DNA of 64,000 bases from Streptomyces sp. NBC_01571 (GTDB taxonomy: Bacteria > Actinomycetota > Actinomycetes > Streptomycetales > Streptomycetaceae), in contig NZ_JAPEPZ010000001.1 of the NCBI RefSeq assembly GCF_026339875.1, forward strand, positions 6,820,001-6,884,000. Direction: 5' to 3'. Each line of letters begins with the position of its first letter. Within the stretch, counting starts at the first letter, position 1. Under the pieces are notes generated by a model. It was not told the origin of the DNA and searched no databases. It saw only the letters and a program-made list of their open reading frames with translations. This document shows, piece after piece, positions 46,320-60,478 of the stretch. The position numbers and the translations under genes are program-made.

Positions 46320-47654
46320 GTGCGTGAATATCTGCTGACGCTCTGTGTCACGGCCGCGGTGACGTATCTGCTGACCGGGCCGGTACGGAAGTTCGCGATC
46401 GTGGCCGGAGCCATGCCGCAGATCCGGGCACGGGACGTGCACCGGGAACCCACACCGCGGCTCGGCGGCATCGCGATGTTCTTCGGTCTGTGCGCCGGAC
46501 TGCTGGTCGCCGACCACCTGACGAACCTCAACGCGGTCTTCTCCAACTCCAACGAGCCGCGCGCGCTGCTCTCCGGGGCGGCACTGATCTGGCTGATCGG
46601 TGTACTGGACGACAAGTTCGAGATCGACGCCCTGATCAAGCTGGGCGGTCAGATGATCGCCGCGGGTGTGATGGTCATGCAGGGTCTGACGATCCTGTGG
46701 CTGCCGATCCCCGGTGTCGGCCTGGTGGCCCTCACCCAGTGGCAGGGCACCCTGCTGACGGTGGCGCTGGTGGTCATCACGATCAACGCCGTGAACTTCG
46801 TCGACGGGCTCGACGGGCTCGCCGCCGGCATGGTGTGCATCGCCTCCGCCGCGTTCTTCCTGTACGCCTACCGCATCTGGTACAGCTACGGCATCGAGGC
46901 CGCCGCCCCGGCGACGCTGTTCGCGGCGATCCTGATGGGCATGTGCCTGGGCTTCCTGCCGCACAACATGCACCCGGCGCGGATCTTCATGGGGGACTCC
47001 GGCTCGATGCTGATCGGGCTGGTGCTGGCCGCCGGCGCGATCAGTATCACGGGGCAGATCGACCCCGACGTGATGAACCTCTTCACCGGCTCCCCGCGCA
47101 ACACCGTGCACCAGACGGTGCCCGTCTTCATCCCGCTGCTGCTGCCGCTGACGATCATCGCCATCCCGGCCGCCGACCTCGTGCTCGCCATCGTGCGGCG
47201 CACCTGGCGCGGACAGTCGCCGTTCGCCGCCGACCGCGGGCATCTGCACCACCGTCTGCTGGAGGTCGGCCACTCGCACAGCCGGGCCGTGCTGATCATG
47301 TACTTCTGGTCGGCGCTCATCGCCTTCGGAGCCCTCGCCTACTCGGTGAACTCGGGAGCCATGTGGAGCGTGCTCGGTATCGCCGCGTTCAGCGCGGTCG
47401 GGCTGGTGCTGCTCCTGTTGCCGCGCTTCACACCGCGCGCTCCGCGCTGGGCCGAGCACCTCGTGCCGCCGCGCTACCGGCGTCGTCGCGCCGCCACCTC
47501 GGCGGTCCCGGTCGACGGGGCCGAGGCGGCGCAGGACGCCGACCACGAAGAGCGAGCGCCGGTCGTCGTCGGAGTCTCAGGAGTCAACGGGGCGACGGCA
47601 ATTGGCACTCGTCCGCGCGTCCTGGACCGTCGCGGGGCCGAAAGTTCACGCTGA
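46320..47654 (+). CDS. WecA/TagO-like undecaprenyl-phosphate sugar-1-P transferase
   Basis: 444-aa integral membrane enzyme of the MraY/WecA superfamily with about ten TM segments. Family motifs: VREPTPRLGG-like block (HREPTPRLGGIAM, near 47-59), GVLDDKFEIDAL (Asp pair for Mg), NAVNFVDGLDGLAAG, and HNMHPARIFMGDSGSMLIG followed by FAADRGHLHHRLLE. It most likely transfers GlcNAc-1-phosphate to undecaprenyl phosphate, the first step of teichoic-acid or surface-glycan assembly. GTG 46320 is used because it precedes the first TM directly; GTG 46281 would add 13 residues. The C-terminal 75 residues are hydrophilic and poorly conserved. Confidence 0.9.
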   Translation: MREYLLTLCVTAAVTYLLTGPVRKFAIVAGAMPQIRARDVHREPTPRLGGIAMFFGLCAGLLVADHLTNLNAVFSNSNEPRALLSGAALIWLIGVLDDKFEIDALIKLGGQMIAAGVMVMQGLTILWLPIPGVGLVALTQWQGTLLTVALVVITINAVNFVDGLDGLAAGMVCIASAAFFLYAYRIWYSYGIEAAAPATLFAAILMGMCLGFLPHNMHPARIFMGDSGSMLIGLVLAAGAISITGQIDPDVMNLFTGSPRNTVHQTVPVFIPLLLPLTIIAIPAADLVLAIVRRTWRGQSPFAADRGHLHHRLLEVGHSHSRAVLIMYFWSALIAFGALAYSVNSGAMWSVLGIAAFSAVGLVLLLLPRFTPRAPRWAEHLVPPRYRRRRAATSAVPVDGAEAAQDADHEERAPVVVGVSGVNGATAIGTRPRVLDRRGAESSR

Positions 47655-47939
47655 TGCAAAGTAAGAATTGTGCAAGAGGCGACAACGGCAAACCGTGCCA
47701 ATAGCAGACAAGTTGCCCGCTATTTTGCACAGACGCGCAGGTTCACTCTCATGTGTGACAGCGAGCACACCATCTAGGTAAAGACCGCATCAAATAGTTT
47801 GTGATACGGTTCACGAGAACCCGGGGTGGAGCCGAAGGACCGTCGTGAGACGGCCCCTTGGCGTGAGGATCCCTCTCCACCCGGGACTACGCTCGTCCAT
47901 GACGACACCCTGCCCCCCTTAGCAAGCGGAGTTGCCGCC

Positions 47940-48377
47940 ATGCCGTCCAATGACGCCCGGATTCTCCTTCAGGCCGCCGTGCCCACAGCTGCCGTCGGCG
48001 CGATCGCCGCCGTGGTCAGCGGTGTGGTCGCGGGTGGCAAGGGAGCGCTCGGGGCGGTCGTCGCGACGCTGGTCGTGATCCTGTTCATGGGCATCGGGCT
48101 CTACGTTCTGCAGCGCACAGCCAAATCGCTTCCGCACCTGTTCCAGGCGATGGGCCTCCTGCTCTACACGGCACAGATTCTTCTGCTGTTCATCTTCGTC
48201 GCCGCGTTCAAGAACACGACGCTGTTCAACCCCAAAGCCTTCGCGATCACCCTGGTCGCCGCCACGCTCGCGTGGATCGGCGCACAGGCGCGTGCCCACA
48301 TGAGCGCCAAGATCCTTTATGTCGAGCCCGAGTCCGCGAAGGGCGACAAGCCCGAAAAGACGGGGCACTCGTCGTGA
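47940..48377 (+). CDS. ATP synthase protein I-like membrane protein
   Basis: 145-aa protein with four hydrophobic segments (AVPTAAVGAIAAVVSGVV, GALGAVVATLVVILFMGIGL, AMGLLLYTAQILLLFIFVAA, ALVA-type segment near 105-120). Its place at the head of the atp operon is that of AtpI, which helps assemble the c-ring or supply magnesium. ATG 47940 has a weak site (AGCGGA) upstream; a frame from GTG 47826 would add 38 hydrophilic residues and is less likely. Confidence 0.8.
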   Translation: MPSNDARILLQAAVPTAAVGAIAAVVSGVVAGGKGALGAVVATLVVILFMGIGLYVLQRTAKSLPHLFQAMGLLLYTAQILLLFIFVAAFKNTTLFNPKAFAITLVAATLAWIGAQARAHMSAKILYVEPESAKGDKPEKTGHSS

Positions 48378-48602
48378 GGGGTAGGGCCGGGATAAGTGCC
48401 TGTAGGAGATCCTGCTATCGTCCGGTGCCAACTGCGGCATCGCGGGCGCGGGCATCTGAGCTGACGCCTGCTCAATCGCGAGGCTTGATGCCCCACAGCC
48501 GCCCTCCCATCCGTAACACCAGTCCAGTGCCGAACCGCGGCTGCGCGCCGCGCCGACACAACGAGGTTGCCGTACCTATGCGCCACGCTGAAGGAGCCCG
48601 CG

Positions 48603-49424
48603 GTGAGTGCTGACCCGACGCAGGTGCTCGCCTTCGAGACCGACTGCCACATCTTCGACGGCTGTGGCTTCCCGGCTCCCGGCCTGCACTCGTTCCTGTT
48701 CAAGCCCCTCTTGGGCGACGGGGACAGCAACTTGTACTTCAACAAGACGATGCTGCTGGCGCTGCTCGGCTCGATCATCATCGTCGGCTTCTTCTGGGCG
48801 GCCTTCCGCAAGCCGAAGGTCGTCCCGGGCAAGCTCCAGATGGTCGCCGAGACGGGTTACGACTTCGTCCGGCGCGGCATCGTCTACGAGACCATCGGCA
48901 AGAAGGAAGGCGAGAAGTACGTACCGCTCGTCGTCTCGCTCTTCTTCTTCGTCTGGATGATGAACCTCTGGTCGATCGTGCCGGTCGCCCAGTTCCCGGT
49001 CACGGCGATCATCTCGTACCCCGTGGTGCTGGCCCTGATCGTCTACGTCCTGTGGGTCTCGCTGACCTTCAAGCGTCATGGCTTCGTCGGCGCCCTCAAG
49101 AACTTCACGGGATACGACAAGTCGCTCGGCCCCGTGCTGCCGCTGGCCATGCTCATCGAGTTCTTCTCGAACCTGATCGTCCGGCCCTTCACGCACGCGG
49201 TGCGACTCTTCGCGAACATGTTCGCCGGCCACACCCTGCTGCTGCTGTTCACGATCGCCAGCTGGTACCTGCTCAACGGCATCGGGATCGCCTACGCGGG
49301 CGTCTCGTTCATCATGGTCATCGTCATGACGGCCTTCGAGCTGTTCATCCAGGCCCTGCAGGCGTATGTGTTCGTGCTGCTGACCTGCTCCTTCATCCAG
49401 GGCGCGCTGGCCGAGCACCACTGA
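48603..49424 (+). CDS. atpB: ATP synthase F0 subunit a
   Basis: 273-aa membrane subunit forming the half-channels for protons next to the c-ring. Essential R201 lies in FTHAVRLFANMFAGH; EFFSNLIVRPFTH precedes it. About six TM segments. GTG 48603 is preferred, with GAAGGAG 8 nt upstream; the ATG-type frame at 48567 lacks such a site. It is first of the eight structural genes, all plus strand. Confidence 0.96.
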   Translation: MSADPTQVLAFETDCHIFDGCGFPAPGLHSFLFKPLLGDGDSNLYFNKTMLLALLGSIIIVGFFWAAFRKPKVVPGKLQMVAETGYDFVRRGIVYETIGKKEGEKYVPLVVSLFFFVWMMNLWSIVPVAQFPVTAIISYPVVLALIVYVLWVSLTFKRHGFVGALKNFTGYDKSLGPVLPLAMLIEFFSNLIVRPFTHAVRLFANMFAGHTLLLLFTIASWYLLNGIGIAYAGVSFIMVIVMTAFELFIQALQAYVFVLLTCSFIQGALAEHH

Positions 49425-49479
49425 GCGCCCGCTTCTCGACCCCGCAGTCGTCCGGTGGCCAACCCCCACCGGTCCGTAA

Positions 49480-49728
<249 letters not shown>

Positions 49729-49768
49729 CGTCGGATCGACGACAGCCCCCTAGACGAAAGGCACTGAT

Positions 49769-50311
49769 ATGAGCCAGCTGCTCATTCTGGCGGCCGAGCA
49801 GGAGAACCCGCTCGTCCCGCCGATCCCTGAGCTTGTCATCGGCCTGATCGCCTTCGTCATCGTCTTCGGCTTCCTCGCCAAGAAGCTCCTTCCGAACATC
49901 AACAAGGTTCTGGACGAGCGCCGCGAGGCCATCGAGGGCGGTATCGAGAAGGCCGAGGCCGCTCAGACCGAGGCCCAGAGCGTGCTGGAGCAGTACAAGG
50001 CCCAGCTCGCCGAAGCCCGGCACGAGGCCGCGCGGCTGCGCCAGGAGGCGCAGGAGCAGGGCGCCACGCTCATCGCCGAGATGCGCGCGGAAGGCCAGCG
50101 GCAGCGTGAGGAGATCATCGCCGCCGGCCACTCGCAGATCGAGGCCGACCGCAAGTCCGCTGCCCAGGCGCTGCGCCAGGACGTGGGCAAGCTCGCCACC
50201 GACCTGGCCGGCAAGCTCGTCGGTGAGTCCCTCGAGGACTACGCCCGGCAGAGCCGCGTCATCGACCGCTTCCTCGACGAGCTCGAGGAGAAGGCCGAGG
50301 CGACTCGATGA
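49769..50311 (+). CDS. atpF: ATP synthase F0 subunit b
   Basis: 180-aa peripheral stalk subunit: one N-terminal TM helix (about residues 20-42, LVIGLIAFVIVFGFLAKKLL) then a long charged coiled coil. Four bases overlap with atpH (ATGA). Confidence 0.96.
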   Translation: MSQLLILAAEQENPLVPPIPELVIGLIAFVIVFGFLAKKLLPNINKVLDERREAIEGGIEKAEAAQTEAQSVLEQYKAQLAEARHEAARLRQEAQEQGATLIAEMRAEGQRQREEIIAAGHSQIEADRKSAAQALRQDVGKLATDLAGKLVGESLEDYARQSRVIDRFLDELEEKAEATR

Positions 50312-51129
50312 CAGCGCACGGAGCGAGCCGCGAGGCATTCGCTGCAGCCCGTGAGCGTCTCGACGCGCTGACGGACTCGACGTCCGTGGACGCGGCACAG
50401 CTCGCCGACGAGCTGGCCGCCGTCACCGCACTGCTCGACCGCGAGGTGTCGCTGCGTCGGGTCCTGACCGACCCGGCGCAGCCCGGTGAGGCCAAGGCCG
50501 AGCTGGCCCAGCGCCTGCTGGGCGGCCAGGTCAGCGGTCCGACCGCGGACCTGGTGGCCGGCCTGGTGCGCTCGCGCTGGTCGCGGTCGCGCAACCTGGT
50601 GGACACGCTGGAGGAACTGGCGAACATCGCCGACCTCACGGCCGCCCAGCGGGCGAACACGCTCGACGACGTCGAGGACGAGCTGTTCCGGTTCGGCCGG
50701 ATCGTCTCCTCGAACACCGAGCTGCGTGCCGCGCTGACCGACCGCGCCGCCTCGAAGGCGGCCAAGAGCGAGCTGGTCCACAGCCTGCTCGGCGGCCGTG
50801 CCAACGCGACCACCGAGCGTCTGGTGACGCGCCTTGTGACCGCGCCGCGTGGACGTAGCCTGGAGGCGGGACTCGAGTCCCTGTCCAAGCTCGCCGCCGA
50901 GCGCCGGGACCGCATGGTCGCCGTCGTCACCTCGGCGGTCCCGCTGAGCGACGGCCAGAAGCAGCGCCTCGGCGCCGCCCTGGCGAAGCTCTACGGCCGC
51001 GCGATGCACCTCAACCTCGACGTGGACCCCGAGGTCCTCGGCGGGATCCGGGTGCAGGTCGGTGACGAGGTCATCAACGGCGCCATCGCGGACCGGCTCG
51101 ACGACGCCGGCCGCCGCATGGCCGGCTAG
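50308..51129 (+). CDS. atpH: ATP synthase F1 subunit delta
   Basis: 273-aa subunit joining the b stalk to the top of the alpha3beta3 head. The length, about 95 residues more than in E. coli, is normal for actinobacteria and comes from an N-terminal helical extension. The final block ([20 protein letters not shown]) is the OSCP/delta signature. ATGA overlap with atpF. Confidence 0.96.
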   Translation: MTAHGASREAFAAARERLDALTDSTSVDAAQLADELAAVTALLDREVSLRRVLTDPAQPGEAKAELAQRLLGGQVSGPTADLVAGLVRSRWSRSRNLVDTLEELANIADLTAAQRANTLDDVEDELFRFGRIVSSNTELRAALTDRAASKAAKSELVHSLLGGRANATTERLVTRLVTAPRGRSLEAGLESLSKLAAERRDRMVAVVTSAVPLSDGQKQRLGAALAKLYGRAMHLNLDVDPEVLGGIRVQVGDEVINGAIADRLDDAGRRMAG

Positions 51130-51191
51130 CAGCAACTCAATACGCGCAACACGTTGTACTTACGGCCCTGGTTGGGCCGTGCAGAGGATTC

Positions 51192-51217
51192 CTGGGGGCT
51201 GACCCCAGACCCCCAAG
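51192..51217. repeat. GGGGG/CCCCC repeat between atpH and atpA
   Basis: CTGGGGGCTGACCCCAGACC followed by CCCAAG. It sits inside a larger hairpin (TTGGGCC at about 51172 with GGCCCAA at about 51230). Layout as at 42467-42492. Confidence 0.5.
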
Positions 51218-51254
51218 AACACTTCGGGCCCAACAAGGAGAGCAGGGAACCCAG

Positions 51255-52844
51255 ATGGCGGAGCTCACGATCCGGCCGGAGGAGATCCGGGACGCGCTGG
51301 AGAACTTTGTCCAGTCGTACCAGCCGGACGCGGCCTCGCGCGAGGAGGTCGGTACGGTCACCGTCGCCGGCGACGGTATTGCCAAGATCGAGGGTCTTCC
51401 CTCGGCCATGGCGAACGAGCTGCTGAAGTTCGAGGACGGGACCCTCGGTCTCGCGCTGAACCTGGAAGAGCGCGAGATCGGTGCGGTCGTCCTCGGCGAG
51501 TTCAGCGGCATCGAGGAGGGCCAGCCGGTGCAGCGCACCGGTGAGGTACTGTCCGTCGCCGTGGGCGAGGGCTACCTCGGTCGCGTCGTCGACCCGCTCG
51601 GCAACCCGATCGACGGCCTCGGCGAGATCGAGACGTCCGGCCGCCGCGCCCTCGAGCTGCAGGCCCCGGGCGTCATGGTCCGCAAGTCGGTGCACGAGCC
51701 GATGGAGACCGGCTACAAGGCCGTCGACGCGATGACCCCGGTCGGCCGCGGCCAGCGTCAGCTGATCATCGGTGACCGTCAGACCGGCAAGACCGCGCTG
51801 GCCGTCGACACGATCATCAACCAGCGCGACAACTGGCGCTCGGGCGACCCGAAGAAGCAGGTCCGCTGCATCTACGTCGCCATCGGTCAGAAGGGTTCGA
51901 CCATCGCCTCCGTGCGTGGCGCCCTCGAAGAGGCCGGCGCGCTCGAGTACACGACCATCGTCGCCGCCCCGGCGTCCGACCCGGCCGGCTTCAAGTACCT
52001 GGCGCCGTACACCGGTTCGGCCATCGGTCAGCACTGGATGTACGAGGGCAAGCACGTCCTCATCATCTTCGACGACCTCTCGAAGCAGGCCGACGCCTAC
52101 CGCGCCGTCTCCCTGCTGCTGCGCCGTCCGCCGGGCCGCGAGGCCTACCCCGGTGACGTCTTCTACCTGCACTCCCGTCTGCTGGAGCGCTGCGCGAAGC
52201 TCTCCGACGAGATGGGCGCCGGTTCGATGACGGGTCTGCCGATCGTCGAGACCAAGGCGAACGACGTGTCGGCGTTCATCCCGACCAACGTCATCTCCAT
52301 CACCGACGGCCAGTGCTTCCTGGAGTCCGACCTGTTCAACGCCGGCCAGCGTCCGGCCCTGAACGTCGGTATCTCGGTCTCCCGTGTCGGTGGCTCCGCC
52401 CAGCACAAGGCGATGAAGCAGGTCTCCGGCCGGCTCCGCCTCGACCTGGCCCAGTACCGCGAGCTGGAGGCGTTCGCCGCCTTCGGTTCCGACCTGGACG
52501 CCGCGTCGAAGTCGCAGCTGGAGCGCGGTCAGCGACTGGTCGAGCTGCTCAAGCAGGCTCAGTACCAGCCGATGCCGACCGAGGACCAGGTCGTCTCCGT
52601 GTGGGCCGGTACCACCGGCAAGATGGACGACGTGCCGGTCTCCGACGTCCGCCGCTTCGAGAAGGAGCTCCTGGAGTACCTGCACCGCAAGGAGCAGGGC
52701 CTCATGACCTCCATCAAGGAGGGCGGCAAGATGTCGGACGACACCCTCACCGCCATCGCGGACGCCATCGCGGACTTCAAGAAGCAGTTCGAGACCTCGG
52801 ACGGGAAGCTTCTCGGCGAGGACGCCCCGGCCGCTGCCAAGTGA
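51255..52844 (+). CDS. atpA: ATP synthase F1 subunit alpha
   Basis: 529-aa subunit with the non-catalytic nucleotide site: Walker A GDRQTGKT (residues 173-180), and the [15 protein letters not shown] end block ([16 protein letters not shown]). ATG 51255 has AAGGAGAG about 12 nt upstream. The 125-bp gap from atpH holds the repeat above. Confidence 0.97.
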   Translation: MAELTIRPEEIRDALENFVQSYQPDAASREEVGTVTVAGDGIAKIEGLPSAMANELLKFEDGTLGLALNLEEREIGAVVLGEFSGIEEGQPVQRTGEVLSVAVGEGYLGRVVDPLGNPIDGLGEIETSGRRALELQAPGVMVRKSVHEPMETGYKAVDAMTPVGRGQRQLIIGDRQTGKTALAVDTIINQRDNWRSGDPKKQVRCIYVAIGQKGSTIASVRGALEEAGALEYTTIVAAPASDPAGFKYLAPYTGSAIGQHWMYEGKHVLIIFDDLSKQADAYRAVSLLLRRPPGREAYPGDVFYLHSRLLERCAKLSDEMGAGSMTGLPIVETKANDVSAFIPTNVISITDGQCFLESDLFNAGQRPALNVGISVSRVGGSAQHKAMKQVSGRLRLDLAQYRELEAFAAFGSDLDAASKSQLERGQRLVELLKQAQYQPMPTEDQVVSVWAGTTGKMDDVPVSDVRRFEKELLEYLHRKEQGLMTSIKEGGKMSDDTLTAIADAIADFKKQFETSDGKLLGEDAPAAAK

Positions 52845-52865
52845 CGTAAGGAAGGGACCTGACTC

Positions 52866-55216
<2,351 letters not shown>

Positions 55217-55346
55217 ACCTCGTGTTCGTGAGTGAGGGGGGCGGGCCCGCACCTCGCGGGGTGCGTCCCGTCCCTCTCCGTACGCCCATTAGACTTTGAC
55301 CCAACACCCGGCGGCAACGGCCGGGTGGTGACCCGAGGAGCCCACC

Positions 55347-55721
55347 TTGGCTGCTGAGCTGCATGTCGAGCTCGTCGCCGCGGACCGCAGTGTCTGGTCC
55401 GGCGAGGCCACCCTGGTCGTCGCGCGTACCGCGTCCGGCGACATCGGCGTCATGCCCGGTCACCAGCCGCTTCTCGGTGTGCTGGAGTCCGGCCCGGTGA
55501 CCATCCGTACGAGTGATGGTGGAACGGTCGTCGCCGCGGTGCACGGCGGTTTCATCTCGTTCGCGGACAACAAGCTGTCGCTGCTGGCCGAGATCGCCGA
55601 GCTGTCGGACGAGATCGACGTCCAGCGCGTGGAGCGGGAGCTCGAGCGCGCCAAGGCGGAGGGCGATGCCTCCGCCGAGCGTCGGGCGGATGTCCGACTC
55701 CGGGCGGTGTCGGCGCGCTGA
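55347..55721 (+). CDS. atpC: ATP synthase F1 subunit epsilon
   Basis: 124-aa rotor subunit: a beta-sandwich N-terminal domain (about residues 1-84, GDIGVMPGHQPLLGVL) and a C-terminal helix pair (about 88-124). TTG start at 55347 with GAGGAG 6 nt upstream. The 130-bp gap after atpD is the widest in the F1 genes. Confidence 0.95.
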   Translation: MAAELHVELVAADRSVWSGEATLVVARTASGDIGVMPGHQPLLGVLESGPVTIRTSDGGTVVAAVHGGFISFADNKLSLLAEIAELSDEIDVQRVERELERAKAEGDASAERRADVRLRAVSAR

Positions 55722-55724
55722 TCC

Positions 55725-55760
55725 GGGGGCACCCCCCAGAGCCTTAGGGTACTGGGGGAG
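55725..55760. repeat. Dispersed C5/G5 repeat, copy 3 (inverted)
   Basis: GGGGGCACCCCCCAG then GGGTACTGGGGGAG, the reverse complement of the block order at 44048-44106. It lies 3 nt after the atpC stop. Confidence 0.5.
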
Positions 55761-55776
55761 TGCCGTGTGATGCTTT

Positions 55777-55850
55777 GCCTCAGCCGCGGCTGGGACCGGA
55801 TGATTCCGGCCCCGGCCGCGGCTGAGGCGAATGCGGAGGTTTTTTCTTTT
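55777..55850 (+). terminator. atp operon terminator
   Basis: Perfect 14-bp arms GCCTCAGCCGCGGC (55777-55790) and GCCGCGGCTGAGGC (55815-55828), then a GTTTTTTCTTTT tract. The T tract makes this a textbook intrinsic terminator, unusual for this genome. Confidence 0.85.
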
Positions 55851-55876
55851 CCGTTACCTAGGAGACGAGGAGGTCG

Positions 55877-56329
55877 GTGTCGATGGTCCTCGCTCTGACT
55901 GTGTGCGGATTGGTAGTGGCTCTCGTGGTGGTGGGGCTGTTCGTCTTCGGCCTCCGCCGCCGGCTCATCCAGCGTTCCGGCGGCACGTTCGACTGCAGCC
56001 TGCGCTGGGACGTACCCGAGAAGAGCGACACCAGCGGCAAGGGCTGGGGCTACGGCGTCGCCCGCTACAACGGCGACCGCATCGAGTGGTACCGGGTCTT
56101 CTCGTACTCCCCCCGCCCGCGCCGGGTGCTGGAGCGCTCGGCGATCGAGGTGGCCGGCCGGCGTGCCCCGGACGGTGAGGAGGAGCTCGCGCTGCTCTCC
56201 GACGCGATCATCCTGGCCTGTGTCCACCGGGGCACGCGGCTGGAGCTGGCGATGAGCGAGGACGCGCTGACCGGTTTCCTCGCGTGGCTGGAGGCGGCCC
56301 CGCCCGGACAGCGAGTGAACGTCGCCTGA
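55877..56329 (+). CDS. DUF2550 membrane protein
   Basis: 150-aa protein: one N-terminal TM segment (about residues 4-26, VLALTVCGLVVALVVVGLF), then a soluble domain with FDCSLRW and GWGYGVARYNGDRIEWYRVF. DUF2550 proteins follow the atp operon in many actinobacteria; their function is unknown. GTG 55877 with GAGGAGG close upstream; ATG 55883 is possible. Confidence 0.85.
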   Translation: MSMVLALTVCGLVVALVVVGLFVFGLRRRLIQRSGGTFDCSLRWDVPEKSDTSGKGWGYGVARYNGDRIEWYRVFSYSPRPRRVLERSAIEVAGRRAPDGEEELALLSDAIILACVHRGTRLELAMSEDALTGFLAWLEAAPPGQRVNVA

Positions 56330-56362
56330 CCCTCGCCCGTCGTCGCCCGTGAACCGGGAAGA

Positions 56363-56398
56363 CCGCCGCGGACGGACCCGGAGGTCCGCCCGCGGCGG
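56363..56398. terminator. Shared terminator between DUF2550 gene and chitinase gene
   Basis: Hairpin with arms CCGCCGCGG-A-CGGACC and GGTCCG-C-CCGCGGCGG (one mismatch) around CGGA, between two convergent genes. Confidence 0.75.
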
Positions 56399-56418
56399 CT
56401 GTGGGGGGTGGTGCGAGG

Positions 56419-58257
<1,839 letters not shown>

Positions 58258-58315
58258 GATGCCTCTCCTCGGGGGTGTCGTGGGCATGACTGAGCGCAGT
58301 GCGGTGAGAATAGAA

Positions 58316-58348
58316 AGGTCTGGACCATAGGTCAATAGGTCTGGACCA
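58316..58348 (-). promoter_or_regulatory. Chitinase direct repeats (regulatory site)
   Basis: Read on the minus strand, TGGTCCAGACCT occurs twice (58337-58348 and 58316-58327), 21 bp apart (two helix turns), flanking TTGACC, a probable -35 box. This arrangement is known from other Streptomyces chitinase promoters, where it mediates chitin induction and glucose repression; it also resembles DasR-type sites. Confidence 0.85.
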
Positions 58349-58399
58349 GTGAACACAGCACTGTGCGAAGCCCCAACTCCCCCGCCGGAAAGGCGGCTT

Positions 58400-58425
58400 G
58401 GGCCCGGCGATCAGATGCCGGGCCC
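58400..58425 (-). terminator. Terminator after the adenosyltransferase gene
   Basis: Perfect 9-bp stem GGGCCCGGC and GCCGGGCCC around GATCAGAT, 24 nt beyond the minus-strand stop. Confidence 0.7.
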
Positions 58426-58448
58426 GCCCTGTCCCGGGCCGGGGTGGG

Positions 58449-59021
58449 TCAGCGCTCCCCGCCGGGCACCCACAGGACGTCGCCGGTCGCCTTGTTCGCC
58501 GTCCGCGCCAGGATGAAGAGCAGGTCGGAGAGGCGGTTGAGGTAGGTGGCGGTCAGCGGGTTCATGAGCTCGCCGTGCACCTCGAGCGCGGCCCACGTCG
58601 AGCGCTCGGCCCGCCGTACCACCGTGCACGCCTGGTGCAGCAGGGCCGCGCCGGGCGTACCGCCGGGCAGGATGAAGGAGCGCAGCTTCTCCAGCTCGTC
58701 GTTGAAGCGGTCGCAGTCCGCCTCCAGCCGGTCGATGTAGAACTGCTCGACGCGCAGGGGCGGGTACGCGGGGTTCTCGGCCACGGGGGTCGACAGGTCG
58801 GCCCCCACGTCGAACAGGTCGTTCTGCACGCGGGTGAGGACGGTGACGACGTCCTCGTCGAGCCCGCCGAGCGCGATCGCCGTACCGAGCACCGCGTTCG
58901 CCTCGTTGGCGTCCGCGTACGCCGAGATCCGCAGATCGGTCTTGGGGACCCGGCTCATGTCCCCGAGGGCGGTGGTGCCCTGGTCGCCGGTCCTGGTGTA
59001 GATGCGCGTCAGATTGACCAT
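58449..59021 (-). CDS. Cob(I)alamin adenosyltransferase (PduO type)
   Basis: 190-aa enzyme that transfers the adenosyl group of ATP to cob(I)alamin, giving adenosylcobalamin. TRTGDQGTTALGD (ATP-binding loop, about residues 8-20), RISAYADANEANA, and RAERSTWA-type helices end the fold; RLSDLLFILARTAN follows. ATG 59021 gives MVNLTRIYTRTGD; the extra 13 codons from 59060 lack conservation. Confidence 0.93.
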   Translation of the reverse strand: MVNLTRIYTRTGDQGTTALGDMSRVPKTDLRISAYADANEANAVLGTAIALGGLDEDVVTVLTRVQNDLFDVGADLSTPVAENPAYPPLRVEQFYIDRLEADCDRFNDELEKLRSFILPGGTPGAALLHQACTVVRRAERSTWAALEVHGELMNPLTATYLNRLSDLLFILARTANKATGDVLWVPGGER

Positions 59022-59476
59022 GGGGCCAGCGTAGTTACGCCCCGGCCTTCCGGTGAGCACGTGTGCCCACCGTCACGGCGGGCGCCGCGGGGCCGAGGGT
59101 GACCGGGGCGCCGTACGGCCCGCGCCAGGTGGGGAGGGCGCTCGCGCACCGGTCCCGTACCCGGTCCACCGGACGGCGCAGCGATATGTGGGGGAGGGCG
59201 CCGCCGGACGGCCGCGGCGGTCGGCGGGCGGAAGGTGCGGGGCGGTCGCATTCCGGACGAAGTGTCACGCGAGGTGGTCGTCCTCCTCGGCGGGACACAG
59301 GACCCGTTGAGCGGGAAGGGGCTCAACTACGGGGTACGCGACGCGGGGTGAGCCATCCGGTGTGATGTCCGTCAGATGAGACGTGACGCGCATTACTTAC
59401 CGGTCACACAGGCCCTCACGAGCGCTAGTGTCCGCCCGAGAGGCAGACATATACAGCGCGTCAGGGGAGTCGCACA
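59022..59476. other. Divergent intergenic region
   Basis: 455 bases between the divergent adenosyltransferase and dehydrogenase genes. No frame has a family match. A short run near 59258-59350 reads EVVVLLGGTQDPLSGKGLNY in a third frame before a stop and may be the remnant of a lost gene. Confidence 0.35.
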
Positions 59477-60325
59477 GTGGCACGGAAGCTCGCCGTCATC
59501 GGAGCCGGCCTGATGGGGTCCGGCATCGCCCAGGTGTCCGCGCAGGCGGGCTGGGACGTCGTCCTGCGCGACGTCACCGACGAGGCGCTGAAGCGTGGCA
59601 CGGACGGTATCAAGGCCTCCTACGACAGGTTCGTGAGCAAGGGCAGGCTGGAGGCGCACGACGCCGACGCCGCGCTCGCCCGGATCACCGCGACCACCGA
59701 CCTCGACGCCGCCGCGGACGCGGACGTCGTGGTCGAGGCGGTGTTCGAGAAGCTCGAGGTCAAGCACGAGATCTTCCGGACCCTGGACAAGATCGTCCGT
59801 CCCGACGCGGTACTCGCCTCCAACACCTCCGCGATCCCGATCACCAAGATCGCGGCGGCCACCGAGCACCCGGAGCGGGTCGTCGGTGTCCACTTCTTCT
59901 CGCCGGTGCCGATGATGCAGCTGTGCGAACTGGTGCGCGGTTACAAGACGAGTGACGAAACCCTCGCCGCCGCGAAGGAGTTCGCCGAGTCCGTCGGCAA
60001 GACCTGCATCGTCGTCAACCGGGACGTGGCCGGCTTCGTGACGACCCGTCTCATCTCGGCGCTCGTCGTCGAGGCGACCAAGCTGTACGAATCCGGCGTG
60101 GCGAGCGCCGAGGACATCGACCTGGCCTGCAAGCTGGGCTTCGGACACGCCATGGGACCGCTGGCCACGGCCGACCTGACCGGCGTCGACATCCTGCTGC
60201 ACGCCACCGGCAACATCTACACCGAGACCCAGGACGAGAAGTTCGCCCCTCCGGAGCTGATGCGCCGGATGGTTGACGCCGGTGACATCGGGCGCAAGAG
60301 CGGGCAGGGCTTCTACAAGCACTGA
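59477..60325 (+). CDS. 3-hydroxybutyryl-CoA dehydrogenase
   Basis: 282-aa NAD(P)-dependent enzyme for 3-hydroxybutyryl-CoA and acetoacetyl-CoA, used in butyrate/PHB and acyl-CoA metabolism. VIGAGLMGSGIAQVSAQAGW (residues 7-26) is the nucleotide-binding fold; FFSPVPMMQLCELVRG and the catalytic His (GVHFFSP) are present, and the C-terminal 3HCDH helical domain fills about 186-282. GTG 59477 with AGGGGAG upstream. Confidence 0.93.
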   Translation: MARKLAVIGAGLMGSGIAQVSAQAGWDVVLRDVTDEALKRGTDGIKASYDRFVSKGRLEAHDADAALARITATTDLDAAADADVVVEAVFEKLEVKHEIFRTLDKIVRPDAVLASNTSAIPITKIAAATEHPERVVGVHFFSPVPMMQLCELVRGYKTSDETLAAAKEFAESVGKTCIVVNRDVAGFVTTRLISALVVEATKLYESGVASAEDIDLACKLGFGHAMGPLATADLTGVDILLHATGNIYTETQDEKFAPPELMRRMVDAGDIGRKSGQGFYKH

Positions 60326-60478
60326 AACCGCGTGCACCTCTGGAGCATCACCCCATGAGGTGAATTCGGTATCGGTTCGCTTACAGACGGCAACCTCTGA
60401 GCCCTCAGGGCAGTCAGACGGTGCACACGGAAGACGCAGGCTGACGCAGCGTACGAGACGCACTCCCGGGGAGCGCAT

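Noticed and set aside
47760..47820. Promoter for the atp operon (TTTGTGATACGGTTCACG)
   Set aside because: AT-rich and well placed, but spacing of possible -35 and -10 boxes is not convincing enough to annotate.
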